A stretch of DNA of 5,279 nt from Myxococcales bacterium (GTDB lineage Bacteria; Myxococcota; Polyangia; Polyangiales; Polyangiaceae): positions 1-5,279 of the forward strand of contig JAGQIY010001123.1 in the NCBI GenBank assembly GCA_020430865.1. The letters run 5' to 3'. The notes under the pieces were generated by a model. It made no database searches and was not told the DNA's origin. It saw only the letters and a program-made list of their open reading frames with translations. Position numbers and translations under genes: made by a program. Of this stretch, positions 1-5,279 are shown one piece after another (position 1 is the stretch's first letter; each line of letters starts with the position of its first letter).

Positions 1-1659
1 CATGTGGTTCTTGTTCGGGTGGTAGTAGGCGTTCACCGTCGGCGGGCTCATCTCCCACTTCTCACGGTCCACTGGCTTGCCGAGCTGGGACAGGTCGTCC
101 TTCAGCTGCCACTCCTCTGCGGCCAGCACGTTGGCGGCGAACTGCTTGCCGATCTTGAAATCGTACTGCTTCCACTTGCTCGGGTAGCCAATCAGGTAGG
201 CCATCGCCTTCAGCTTCTGCTTCGCACGCTGGCGCGTCGTCGCGTCCATCCAGTCGAGGGTGTCGACCTCCTTGTCGAAGGCCGCCGCGACGGCGTGGAC
301 GTAGCTCTCGGCGGCGCTCTTGCTCTCGCCCCCGAAGTGCTCCGCCACGAAGGGCTGCGCGAGCGCTTCTCCCAGCGCGTCGTCCGTGGCAGCAACGCAG
401 CGCTTCCAGCGCGCCTCGATCTCTTCTTGACCGGTCAGCAGCTTCTGCAGCTTGAAGTCCTCATCCACGAACGCCTTGCCCAGGGTGGGCGCCATCGCGT
501 GGAGCACCTGCCAGGTGAGATAGCTCTTCCATTGCGCTGGCTTGAACCTGGGCAGGATCTCGTTCACTCCCGCAAAGAACTCCTTGCTGGTGATGCTGAT
601 GTCCTTCAGCTCGGGGGTCCCGAGCGCGGTGAAGTAGCTCTTCCAGTCGAAGCGCGGCACCGCCTGCTCGACGCCCGCGAGATCGACCTTGTTGTAGAGC
701 TTCTTCGGATCCCGGCGCTCCACCTTGGTCTTGGACACCTCTGCCAGCGCGGTCTCGATCTTCAACACGTCCTTCGCTGCCGCCTTGGCGGCGTAGCCAC
801 GCATCCCGCCGAGCTCCAGCATCCGCGCGACGTGCGCCTCGTAGTCAGCCAGCAGCTTCTTCTTCTTCGCCAGCGCCTCCTGCTCCTGCTTGCTCGGCTC
901 GGCGGCCTTCGCCTCGCTGGGATGCTTCTTGGGGTCGCTGGTGTGCTTGGGCAGCGGCGCCGGCTCGAGGATGTAGTAGTCGCGGTCGGGCAGTCCGAGG
1001 CCGTTCTGATCCATGAAGCCGATCATCTTGGTGGCGTCCGCGAAGTCCTGCTGCGCCGAGATGTCGAACAGCGCCCAGATGCGGTGCTGGTGTAGCTTGG
1101 TGACGGCGGCGATCAGCGACTTCTGATCGCGCACGCCCTGGATCTGCTTCAGCAAGGGCTCGAGGGGCTTGGTGCCCTCCCCCTCGATTGCTGACTCGTC
1201 CATGCAAGCTGCGTAGTAGGTACCCAGGCGCTGCTTGACGGGTTCGGCGTCGGTGGCCTTCTCTGCTTCCTCGAGGATCCGGCGCAGCTCCTTCTCGTTC
1301 TCCTCGTGGATCACCGAGAACGAGCGCACCCAGCGCGCCTTGTCCGATGGGATCTCGGTGTCTTTGATCCAACCACCGCAAGCGAAGCTGTAGAAGTCGG
1401 TGCAGGGGTCGACGGATTTGTCCATGGCCGCGGCGTCGAGTCCGACGTCTGCGAGCGTCTTCTGAACCGTGGGCTTGCCCGGGGGCTCCGGGGGCACCGG
1501 CGCGGGTTGCTCGGGCGGCGGCGCGTTGCTGGCGCCGCCGCCGCAGGCGACGAAGCAACCGGCGACGAGCGCCATTGCCAGAGGGACTCGCACGCGGCGC
1601 GCCACGGCGCGGCCTGCGGGGATGGTTGCAGCGGAGAGGTCTTGCTTGGGGTAGGACAT
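1..1659 (-). CDS. M13 family (neprilysin/PepO-type) metallopeptidase lipoprotein, N-terminal part, cut by left window edge
   Basis: Zinc endopeptidase of family M13, which cleaves peptides outside the cytoplasm; here probably lipid-anchored in the envelope. The ATG at 1657-1659 opens a frame with no stop to position 1, giving 553 residues. Residues 17-34 are a basic then hydrophobic signal, with a lipobox VAGC ending at C35 (C39 is a second candidate). Family landmarks follow: DPCTDFYSFACGGW at residues 84-97, C152 in YYAACMDE, GLGLPDRDYY ending at Y229, WMD at 470-472, and VNAYY at 542-546, where family members bind the substrate backbone. The HExxH and ExxxD zinc motifs normally start about 40 residues later, so they fall outside the window and activity cannot be judged. 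Residues about 232-270 form a Lys/Glu/Ala/Pro-rich insertion that looks longer than usual. No good Shine-Dalgarno precedes the ATG; the start is chosen for the signal peptide. It is divergent from the lipoprotein gene at 1801. The family call is secure; the substrate is unknown. Confidence 0.94.
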   Translation of the reverse strand, partial: MSYPKQDLSAATIPAGRAVARRVRVPLAMALVAGCFVACGGGASNAPPPEQPAPVPPEPPGKPTVQKTLADVGLDAAAMDKSVDPCTDFYSFACGGWIKDTEIPSDKARWVRSFSVIHEENEKELRRILEEAEKATDAEPVKQRLGTYYAACMDESAIEGEGTKPLEPLLKQIQGVRDQKSLIAAVTKLHQHRIWALFDISAQQDFADATKMIGFMDQNGLGLPDRDYYILEPAPLPKHTSDPKKHPSEAKAAEPSKQEQEALAKKKKLLADYEAHVARMLELGGMRGYAAKAAAKDVLKIETALAEVSKTKVERRDPKKLYNKVDLAGVEQAVPRFDWKSYFTALGTPELKDISITSKEFFAGVNEILPRFKPAQWKSYLTWQVLHAMAPTLGKAFVDEDFKLQKLLTGQEEIEARWKRCVAATDDALGEALAQPFVAEHFGGESKSAAESYVHAVAAAFDKEVDTLDWMDATTRQRAKQKLKAMAYLIGYPSKWKQYDFKIGKQFAANVLAAEEWQLKDDLSQLGKPVDREKWEMSPPTVNAYYHPNKNHM

Positions 1660-1800
1660 TTGGCGCCGGGGACACTACCAAAAGAACCTGAAGCCCGCGA
1701 ACCGACCCGGGCCCGATGGAGGAAGCCGCAGACAATGCGCGCTGCGCCGGCGCTTTGCCCGCCGTCGCAGCAGCGCGGAGTTGGTAGACTCGGAGCTTCG
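1660..1800. other. Divergent intergenic region with an imperfect nested inverted repeat
   Basis: These 141 bases separate the start of the minus-strand M13 peptidase from the plus-strand lipoprotein, so promoters for both should lie here or in the gene ends. I found no convincing -35/-10 pair on either strand. A nested inverted repeat is visible at 1738-1777: outer arms CGCGCTG (1738-1744) and CAGCGCG (1771-1777), inner arms CGGCG (1748-1752) and CGCCG (1760-1764). In sequence this GC-rich it may be chance. Confidence 0.5.
1792..1795 (+). promoter_or_regulatory. Shine-Dalgarno site (GGAG) for the Cys-rich lipoprotein
   Basis: GGAG lies five bases upstream of the ATG at 1801. It decides between that start and an in-frame ATG at 1735. 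The 1735 start would add 22 residues ahead of the signal peptide, including a Pro/Arg-rich stretch, and would spoil an otherwise normal lipoprotein signal. Confidence 0.7.
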
Positions 1801-2928
1801 ATGACGGATCAGCGCGTTGGTTCGGGCACCGCCCTGGGTGCAGCCTTGTTCTTGGTGTTGGTGAGCCTTGCTTGCAAGTCGAAGCAGGCCTGTGACCAGG
1901 CGACGCCCTGTCCCGTGGGCCAGGCATGCGTCAGCGGCGCCTGCGTCGCGGCGACCCCCGGCCTGCCGGCGGCGCCGGACCCTGCGCTCGGGAACGCCGC
2001 GCCGGTCGCAGCCGGCACCGCTCGCGGCCGCTCGACGAGCGCCGGTGATCCGTCTCTTTTTCCCTACGGTTATTATGACGTCAGCGGTCGCGGAGCGAAG
2101 AACGACTTCTGCCAGGTGGTGCGCTCGAGTCGGACGCTGCAGTGCGACACCGGCACGGGGACGTTCCAGTCACCATCGAACCTGGACCTGGGATACTCCC
2201 GCACCGGACGCATGGAGGACGCCAACGGTGACGGCAGGGAGGACTTCTGTCGCTGCGTCGGCAACTCACCGAACGTGTTCTACGCGTGTCTGCTCTCCAA
2301 CGGGAACACCTTCGCCTCCGACCAGTACGGGCTGAAGCCTCCGGGACGCACCAACTGCGACTTCTTGAACAAGCAGGCCGCGCCCGCGGCGACGCTGCCT
2401 CCGGCGCCGCCTCCCTTGGCCGCCGCGCCCACCGACGACTGCGGCGGCAAGTGTGACAGGTTCGCTGGCACGCGCTGCGTCAGCGGCTCCTGCCTGCTCG
2501 CGCCGAACGAGGAGTGGGTGATCGCGCCGATCGCGGTGCGGGTCTACGAGGGGCGCTCTTGCGGGGGACGCTGCAACACCAGCATTTGCCTCTCCAGCAC
2601 CGACGGCAGCGACAAGCACTGCACGCCCAGCTTCGCCTTCCAGAAGGGCACCAAGGGGGTGAGCGACAGCCGAGGTCGCTACCGCCTTGGCGTTTCCCCG
2701 GGGAATTCTGGCGCGAAGGTCGTGACGACCGAGCAGCTCCTGAGAGACGGCATTCGGGTCGAGTTCTTGGACGGCTCACGGGTCGTCGAGCGCTTCCCCC
2801 GGGTGGGTCGCTTCGACGGGATCTCCGCCGGAGATCTGCTGTTCAAGGGCGGCCTCGTGCTGCGCCTGCAAGGCAACCTCTTCTACTCGATCACCGTCTC
2901 CATCCAGCACTACGTGGTCGGAGACTGA
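1801..2928 (+). CDS. Cys-rich putative lipoprotein with two FG-GAP-like blades and an unrecognised C-terminal region
   Basis: The product is 375 residues and I do not recognise a characterised homologue. Residues 1-25 form a lipoprotein signal (R5, hydrophobic core 11-24, VSLAC ending at C25; Ser at -3 is tolerated but not typical). Residues 31-48 form a small Cys module ending CPVGQACVSGACV, followed by an Ala/Pro-rich linker (49-83). Residues 89-174 hold two FG-GAP/VCBS-like blades. The first is degenerate (DVSGRGAKNDFC, C104 and C115). The second has a canonical acidic loop (DANGDGREDFC, C150 and C163), probably binding calcium. A second Ala/Pro linker (192-210) leads to a second Cys module (C214, C218, C226, C231) that repeats the CVSG.C motif. 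Residues 236-375 contain C254, C258, C263 and C274, then a Cys-free, strand-rich tail. Eighteen cysteines besides C25 fit disulfide pairing outside the cytoplasm. It is probably an outer-membrane or surface binding protein; function unknown. The gene is convergent with the dehydrogenase gene. Confidence 0.85.
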   Translation: MTDQRVGSGTALGAALFLVLVSLACKSKQACDQATPCPVGQACVSGACVAATPGLPAAPDPALGNAAPVAAGTARGRSTSAGDPSLFPYGYYDVSGRGAKNDFCQVVRSSRTLQCDTGTGTFQSPSNLDLGYSRTGRMEDANGDGREDFCRCVGNSPNVFYACLLSNGNTFASDQYGLKPPGRTNCDFLNKQAAPAATLPPAPPPLAAAPTDDCGGKCDRFAGTRCVSGSCLLAPNEEWVIAPIAVRVYEGRSCGGRCNTSICLSSTDGSDKHCTPSFAFQKGTKGVSDSRGRYRLGVSPGNSGAKVVTTEQLLRDGIRVEFLDGSRVVERFPRVGRFDGISAGDLLFKGGLVLRLQGNLFYSITVSIQHYVVGD

Positions 2929-3025
2929 GTTCGAACGCTGCGCGGACGACTCAGCGCGGACGCGAAGCAGCGGCCCTCTCCCCCAAAACGAGCCGCCGGA
3001 TGAGCTTCGCCGCACGGAAAAGGAG
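2929..3025. other. Convergent intergenic region without a clear terminator
   Basis: These 97 bases lie between the stop codons of the plus-strand lipoprotein and the minus-strand dehydrogenase. One weak hairpin is possible (CGCTG at 2936-2940 with CAGCG at 2952-2956), but no T-run follows it on either strand. Termination here may be Rho-dependent. I see no small gene in it. Confidence 0.5.
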
Positions 3026-4282
3026 CTAGGGTTTGGGCTCGAAACGGTAGATGTCGCCGCGGCTGTAGTCCGACATGTAGATCTCACCGCTGGCGTCTTG
3101 CCCGAACGTGCTGATCAGGTACGGCCATTGCCCGAGATCTTCGAGGGGCAGCATGGGCTCGCCCGGGTCGAGCTCCTTGGGCAGCGTGATCGCCCAGACC
3201 CGACCGTCGACGAAGTCCCCGAACAGGTACTTGCCCTTCAGCTGGGGGAGCTTCTCGCCGTGGTAGACGTAGCCGCCGGTGATGCTCTTGCCGATCTCGT
3301 GGTTGTACTCGGCGATGGGATCCACGAGGCCCTCGGTGCTGCAGCCTTCATCCGGTGAGAAGCAGTGCCGGCCCTCGCGGGTGTTCCAGCCCAGGTTGTC
3401 GCCGGCGCGCACGAAGTCGACCTCTTCCCAGGTGCCCTGACCCACGTCGGCGACCAGCAGGCGCCCCTGAGGATCGAAGCTGAAGCGCCACGGGTTGCGC
3501 AGGCCGTAGGCGTAGATCTCCGGGCGCGCGTCTGGCTTGCCGACGAACGGGTTGTCCTCGGGGATCGCGTACTCCTTGCCCGCTTGCTTGTCGTCGATGT
3601 CGATGCGCAGCATGCTTCCGAGCAGCGTGCGCTTGTTCTGACCGTTGCCGTGAGGATCGTTCTTGAAGCCGCCGTCGCCGACGCCGATGTACAGGAAGCC
3701 GTCGGGACCGAACGCCAGTTGCCCTCCGTCGTGGTTCTCGTAGGGCTGCTCGAAGTCCAGCAGGACGCGGGTCTCCTTCGCAGGGCGCTTACCGAGCTCG
3801 GCGGCGGGCAGGTGCCACTCGGAAACGACGGTCCGCAGCTCGCCCCCCTTGGGGTTGTAGTTGAGATAGAAGAGCCCGTTCTCGGCGTACTTCGGGTGAA
3901 AGGCCAAGCCGAGCAGGCCGAGCTCCGAGTTGGTGCGGACGTCGAGGGAGACCACCAGGGGTGCCTTCTCCGCGTCGACCGCGTCTCCCGACGCCGGTAC
4001 GCGAACGTAGCGGGCCTTCCCGCCCTTCTCGAGGAAGATGGCATGGTCGGGTTGCCCGGGGACGAACTGGATATCCGTCGGCTCCGAGAGCCCCGTCACC
4101 ACGAGCCCGAGCTGGATCCCCGATGCCTCCCGACTCGCCGCCCCCGCAGAGTCCACCGTCGGGGCCTGGTAGCCGGTGTCGAATGCGCGGACGAGCGCGC
4201 GACGAATCGTGCGCATACCGAAGATCAGGCCCAGCGCGATCACGACGGAGATGCCGAGGAGGATCCAGGTGCGGCGCTTCAT
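3026..4282 (-). CDS. PQQ-dependent sugar dehydrogenase, glucose/sorbosone dehydrogenase (GSDH) family, membrane-anchored
   Basis: The 418-residue product is a six-bladed beta-propeller of the family that includes soluble glucose dehydrogenase and aldose sugar dehydrogenases. These oxidise sugars at the C1 position using PQQ and calcium outside the cytoplasm. Residues 6-23 are one strong hydrophobic segment after MKRR; there is no clear cleavage site, so it probably acts as a signal anchor. The propeller spans about 57-416. NHDGGQLAFGPDGFLYIG (183-200) carries H184, the likely equivalent of the catalytic base His144 of Acinetobacter soluble glucose dehydrogenase. EIYAYGLRNPWRFSFD (255-270) carries the R262-N263 pair expected at the PQQ pocket. 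SITGGYVYHG (333-342) and the final YMSDYSRGDIYRF are also typical of the family. C307 and C314 could form a disulfide. Length and motif order look intact. The start has no strong ribosome site but is fixed by the membrane segment. The gene lies behind a terminator, so it is probably transcribed separately from the beta-barrel gene. The actual sugar, and even PQQ use, are unproven. Confidence 0.95.
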   Translation of the reverse strand: MKRRTWILLGISVVIALGLIFGMRTIRRALVRAFDTGYQAPTVDSAGAASREASGIQLGLVVTGLSEPTDIQFVPGQPDHAIFLEKGGKARYVRVPASGDAVDAEKAPLVVSLDVRTNSELGLLGLAFHPKYAENGLFYLNYNPKGGELRTVVSEWHLPAAELGKRPAKETRVLLDFEQPYENHDGGQLAFGPDGFLYIGVGDGGFKNDPHGNGQNKRTLLGSMLRIDIDDKQAGKEYAIPEDNPFVGKPDARPEIYAYGLRNPWRFSFDPQGRLLVADVGQGTWEEVDFVRAGDNLGWNTREGRHCFSPDEGCSTEGLVDPIAEYNHEIGKSITGGYVYHGEKLPQLKGKYLFGDFVDGRVWAITLPKELDPGEPMLPLEDLGQWPYLISTFGQDASGEIYMSDYSRGDIYRFEPKP

Positions 4283-4317
4283 GGCCGTGGATATCCCGCG
4301 TCTGGGCGTGCTTGGCT

Positions 4318-4329
4318 ACCGCAAGCGGT
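4318..4329. repeat. Short inverted repeat upstream of the dehydrogenase gene, possible operator
   Basis: ACCGC and GCGGT arms flank a two-base AA centre. The repeat lies between the terminator T-run (4332-4339) and the dehydrogenase start (4282), 35 bases upstream of the ATG. The position suits a regulator binding site, but the arms are only five bases and GC-rich, so chance is a real alternative. Confidence 0.3.
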
Positions 4330-4331
4330 GC

Positions 4332-4372
4332 AAAAAAAAGCGGCGACGTGCCACACCCGGGTGACTCGCCGC
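4332..4372 (-). terminator. Intrinsic terminator of the outer-membrane beta-barrel gene
   Basis: Read on the minus strand, a seven-base-pair stem (GCGGCGA from 4372-4366, TCGCCGC from 4346-4340) encloses a 19-base loop that can pair further inside. It is followed directly by eight Ts (4339-4332). The stem begins 25 bases past the stop codon of the beta-barrel gene at 4398. This is a textbook Rho-independent terminator, and the A8/T8 run stands out in this GC-rich sequence. It should block read-through into the dehydrogenase gene. Confidence 0.9.
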
Positions 4373-4397
4373 CGCATAGGACCTGGTTCGGAGAGAC

Positions 4398-5060
4398 TCA
4401 GAAGCCGAACGTGCCCTTCACGCCCAGGGTCAGCCACTGGTGCAACGCGGTCTCCTCGATGTCCGCGTCCTCTCCCGCAGCGTTCGTGCCCTTGGTGTAC
4501 TGACCGAGGGCGAACGACACGTAGGGCCCCACGCCGATCCCATCGGCGACCTGGAAATCAGCGCCGCCGTTGAGGGACACGAACTCGAGCCCGCTCGAGC
4601 TGGTATCCTGAGACTGACCGCCCTGCTCCGAGCTCTGCGAGACATCCTCGAAGCCGAAGCCGAGTCCGAACCAGGGGTCGAGGCTTTCCCCACGGGAAAG
4701 GTGGTACTGAGCCTGGATACCATAGCGCAGCTGGTTGGCGCTGCAGTCAGCACCTTGCTGGCAGCCGTCATCCGCAACGTTCAGCAGGGCATAGCCAAAG
4801 TACGCGCCGAGCATGATCTCGGGGGTGAGGAAATAGCCGGCGTCTACTTGGAGCGCCGGGAACGCGCTGGAGACCGCGTCCGACAGCTTGTACTCGGTGG
4901 TCTGGCCGGCGACCGTGGCGTCGTCTCGCACCTTGCCCATGGGGATCCCGTAGCCAAGCCGCAGCCCGACGCTGATGGGCTTGTCCTGGGCCATCGCGGT
5001 GGAAGAGAACAGGCCGAGCAAAGTGGCGGCGCTCGCGGCGCCGGCGATCAGCTTCTTCAT
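4398..5060 (-). CDS. Outer-membrane beta-barrel protein (OMP_b-brl/OmpX-like), probably eight-stranded
   Basis: The 220-residue product has a cleavable signal peptide: MKK, a hydrophobic core to about residue 18, and an AMA motif giving likely cleavage between A24 and Q25. The mature 196 residues show alternating hydrophobic and polar positions in about eight strands: roughly 29-40, 68-77, 81-93, 110-122, 127-140, 157-170, 173-188 and 206-220. It ends in GVKGTFGF, and a C-terminal Phe is the usual recognition signal for the BAM assembly machinery. C100 and C106 could form a disulfide in an outer loop. The other loops (about 142-157 and 190-205) are rich in Ser, Gln, Gly, Asp and Glu, as expected for surface loops. 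Size fits small barrels used for adhesion or as structural proteins rather than large porins; the specific role is unknown. AAGGAG six bases before the ATG fixes the start. A strong terminator follows, so it is probably a single-gene transcript. Confidence 0.92.
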   Translation of the reverse strand: MKKLIAGAASAATLLGLFSSTAMAQDKPISVGLRLGYGIPMGKVRDDATVAGQTTEYKLSDAVSSAFPALQVDAGYFLTPEIMLGAYFGYALLNVADDGCQQGADCSANQLRYGIQAQYHLSRGESLDPWFGLGFGFEDVSQSSEQGGQSQDTSSSGLEFVSLNGGADFQVADGIGVGPYVSFALGQYTKGTNAAGEDADIEETALHQWLTLGVKGTFGF

Positions 5061-5066
5061 ACGTCG

Positions 5067-5072
5067 CTCCTT
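5067..5072 (-). promoter_or_regulatory. Strong Shine-Dalgarno site (AAGGAG) for the beta-barrel gene
   Basis: AAGGAG on the minus strand lies six bases before the ATG at 5060. It is the best ribosome site in the window, consistent with high expression of an abundant envelope protein. The hairpin at 5073-5090 directly abuts it on the upstream side. Confidence 0.88.
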
Positions 5073-5090
5073 CGGCGCGATTGGGCGCCG
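5073..5090 (-). promoter_or_regulatory. Leader hairpin abutting the Shine-Dalgarno site
   Basis: On the minus strand, CGGCGC (5090-5085) and GCGCCG (5078-5073) form a six-base-pair all-GC stem with a six-base loop. Its 3' foot is the base immediately before AAGGAG. It leaves the ribosome site single-stranded, so it could stabilise the mRNA or modulate ribosome access. This is seen in sequence; the role is inferred and depends on transcription starting upstream. Confidence 0.5.
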
Positions 5091-5096
5091 GTCAGG

Positions 5097-5120
5097 TTTC
5101 GCGACTCGAGAGCCGCGAAA
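5097..5120 (-). promoter_or_regulatory. Perfect leader hairpin or operator-like inverted repeat upstream of the beta-barrel gene
   Basis: The arms TTTCGCG and CGCGAAA form seven perfect base pairs. On the minus-strand RNA the stem extends by G-U, C-G and U-A to ten pairs closed by a CUCG tetraloop. No T-run follows it on the minus strand, so it is not a terminator for an upstream minus-strand gene. It may be an mRNA-stabilising leader structure, or a DNA operator if the transcription start lies downstream of it. Confidence 0.55.
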
Positions 5121-5279
5121 AAGTCAGAGTAGTCGGATCGGTGTGGCCAGAAACCGCAGCCTACTGCAGCGCTGGCAAAGCACGGTCGGCGATGTTGCCG
5201 GCGTGTCTCCACATACGACAACAGCGCGATTTTCCCCCCCGCGAGCCCGGCATCTCCCGTCAGCGCATGGGCCGGCCGG

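Larger units (their letters stand above)
5061..5279. other. Upstream region of the beta-barrel gene, no supported gene
   Basis: Besides the ribosome site and two hairpins, this stretch holds a C7 run at 5234-5240 and GC-rich sequence at the right edge. No convincing promoter pair was found; a TTGCCA on the minus strand (about 5172-5177) lacks a matching -10. Two minus-strand frames are open from the right edge, one to a stop at 5124-5126 and one to a stop at 5057-5059 that overlaps the beta-barrel start. Neither shows recognisable protein features or a steady third-position GC bias, so I do not call a gene. Confidence 0.5.

Noticed and set aside
4..1095. A 363-codon plus-strand open frame.
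   Set aside because: It lies antisense to the M13 peptidase, which has clear family motifs. The product is Leu/Val/Arg-rich with no known features, as expected for the reverse strand of GC-biased codons.
1306..1800. Upstream extension of the lipoprotein frame to an ATG at 1306.
   Set aside because: The extension is antisense to the M13 peptidase and would bury the lipoprotein signal. GGAG before 1801 supports the shorter protein.
845..1927. A 360-codon minus-strand open frame.
   Set aside because: It overlaps the M13 gene in another frame and runs antisense into the lipoprotein gene. Its product is Arg/Ala/Pro-rich low complexity.
2936..2956. A hairpin in the convergent spacer as a terminator.
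   Set aside because: The stem is five base pairs with an 11-base loop and no T-run on either side.
3365..4573. A 402-codon plus-strand open frame spanning two genes.
   Set aside because: It is antisense to the dehydrogenase and to the end of the beta-barrel gene, and crosses the terminator. Composition is that of a reverse-strand shadow.
5234..5240. The C7 run as a phase-variation tract.
   Set aside because: It is short, lies outside any supported gene and is at no obvious promoter spacing position.
5192..5279. A plus-strand open frame from ATG 5192 to the right edge.
   Set aside because: It is only 29 codons, has no ribosome site and no recognisable sequence.

Overview
The window is GC-rich, with G or C at most third codon positions, and it carries long spurious antisense open frames, as expected of a high-GC Gram-negative genome. 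It encodes two lipoproteins with Cys-rich, low-complexity N-termini and an outer-membrane beta-barrel. The Cys-rich modules, FG-GAP-like blades, a bacterial M13 (neprilysin-type) peptidase lipoprotein and a soluble PQQ-type dehydrogenase suggest a myxobacterium (Myxococcota, possibly Polyangiales). That assignment is inference from style of sequence, not from a marker gene.

Layout, left to right: (1) 1-1659, minus strand: the N-terminal 553 residues of an M13 metallopeptidase lipoprotein; its catalytic HExxH part lies beyond the left edge. (2) 1660-1800: a 141-base divergent spacer. (3) 1801-2928, plus strand: a 375-residue Cys-rich lipoprotein with two FG-GAP-like blades and an unrecognised C-terminal region. 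(4) 2929-3025: a convergent spacer without a clear terminator. (5) 3026-4282, minus strand: a 418-residue PQQ-dependent glucose/sorbosone dehydrogenase-type beta-propeller with an N-terminal membrane segment. (6) 4283-4397: a spacer with a small inverted repeat and a strong intrinsic terminator. (7) 4398-5060, minus strand: a 220-residue outer-membrane beta-barrel protein. (8) 5061-5279: its upstream region, with a strong Shine-Dalgarno site and two hairpins in the presumed leader.

All four proteins carry an export signal (two lipoboxes, one signal anchor, one cleavable signal peptide), so this is a cell-envelope neighbourhood. The genes do not look like an operon: 1 and 3 are divergent, 3 and 5 convergent, and 5 and 7 are separated by a terminator. 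I see no defence system, mobile element, CRISPR array, RNA gene or biosynthetic cluster. The points most worth a second look are the structured leader of the beta-barrel gene and the domain make-up of the Cys-rich lipoprotein. I do not claim a new system.
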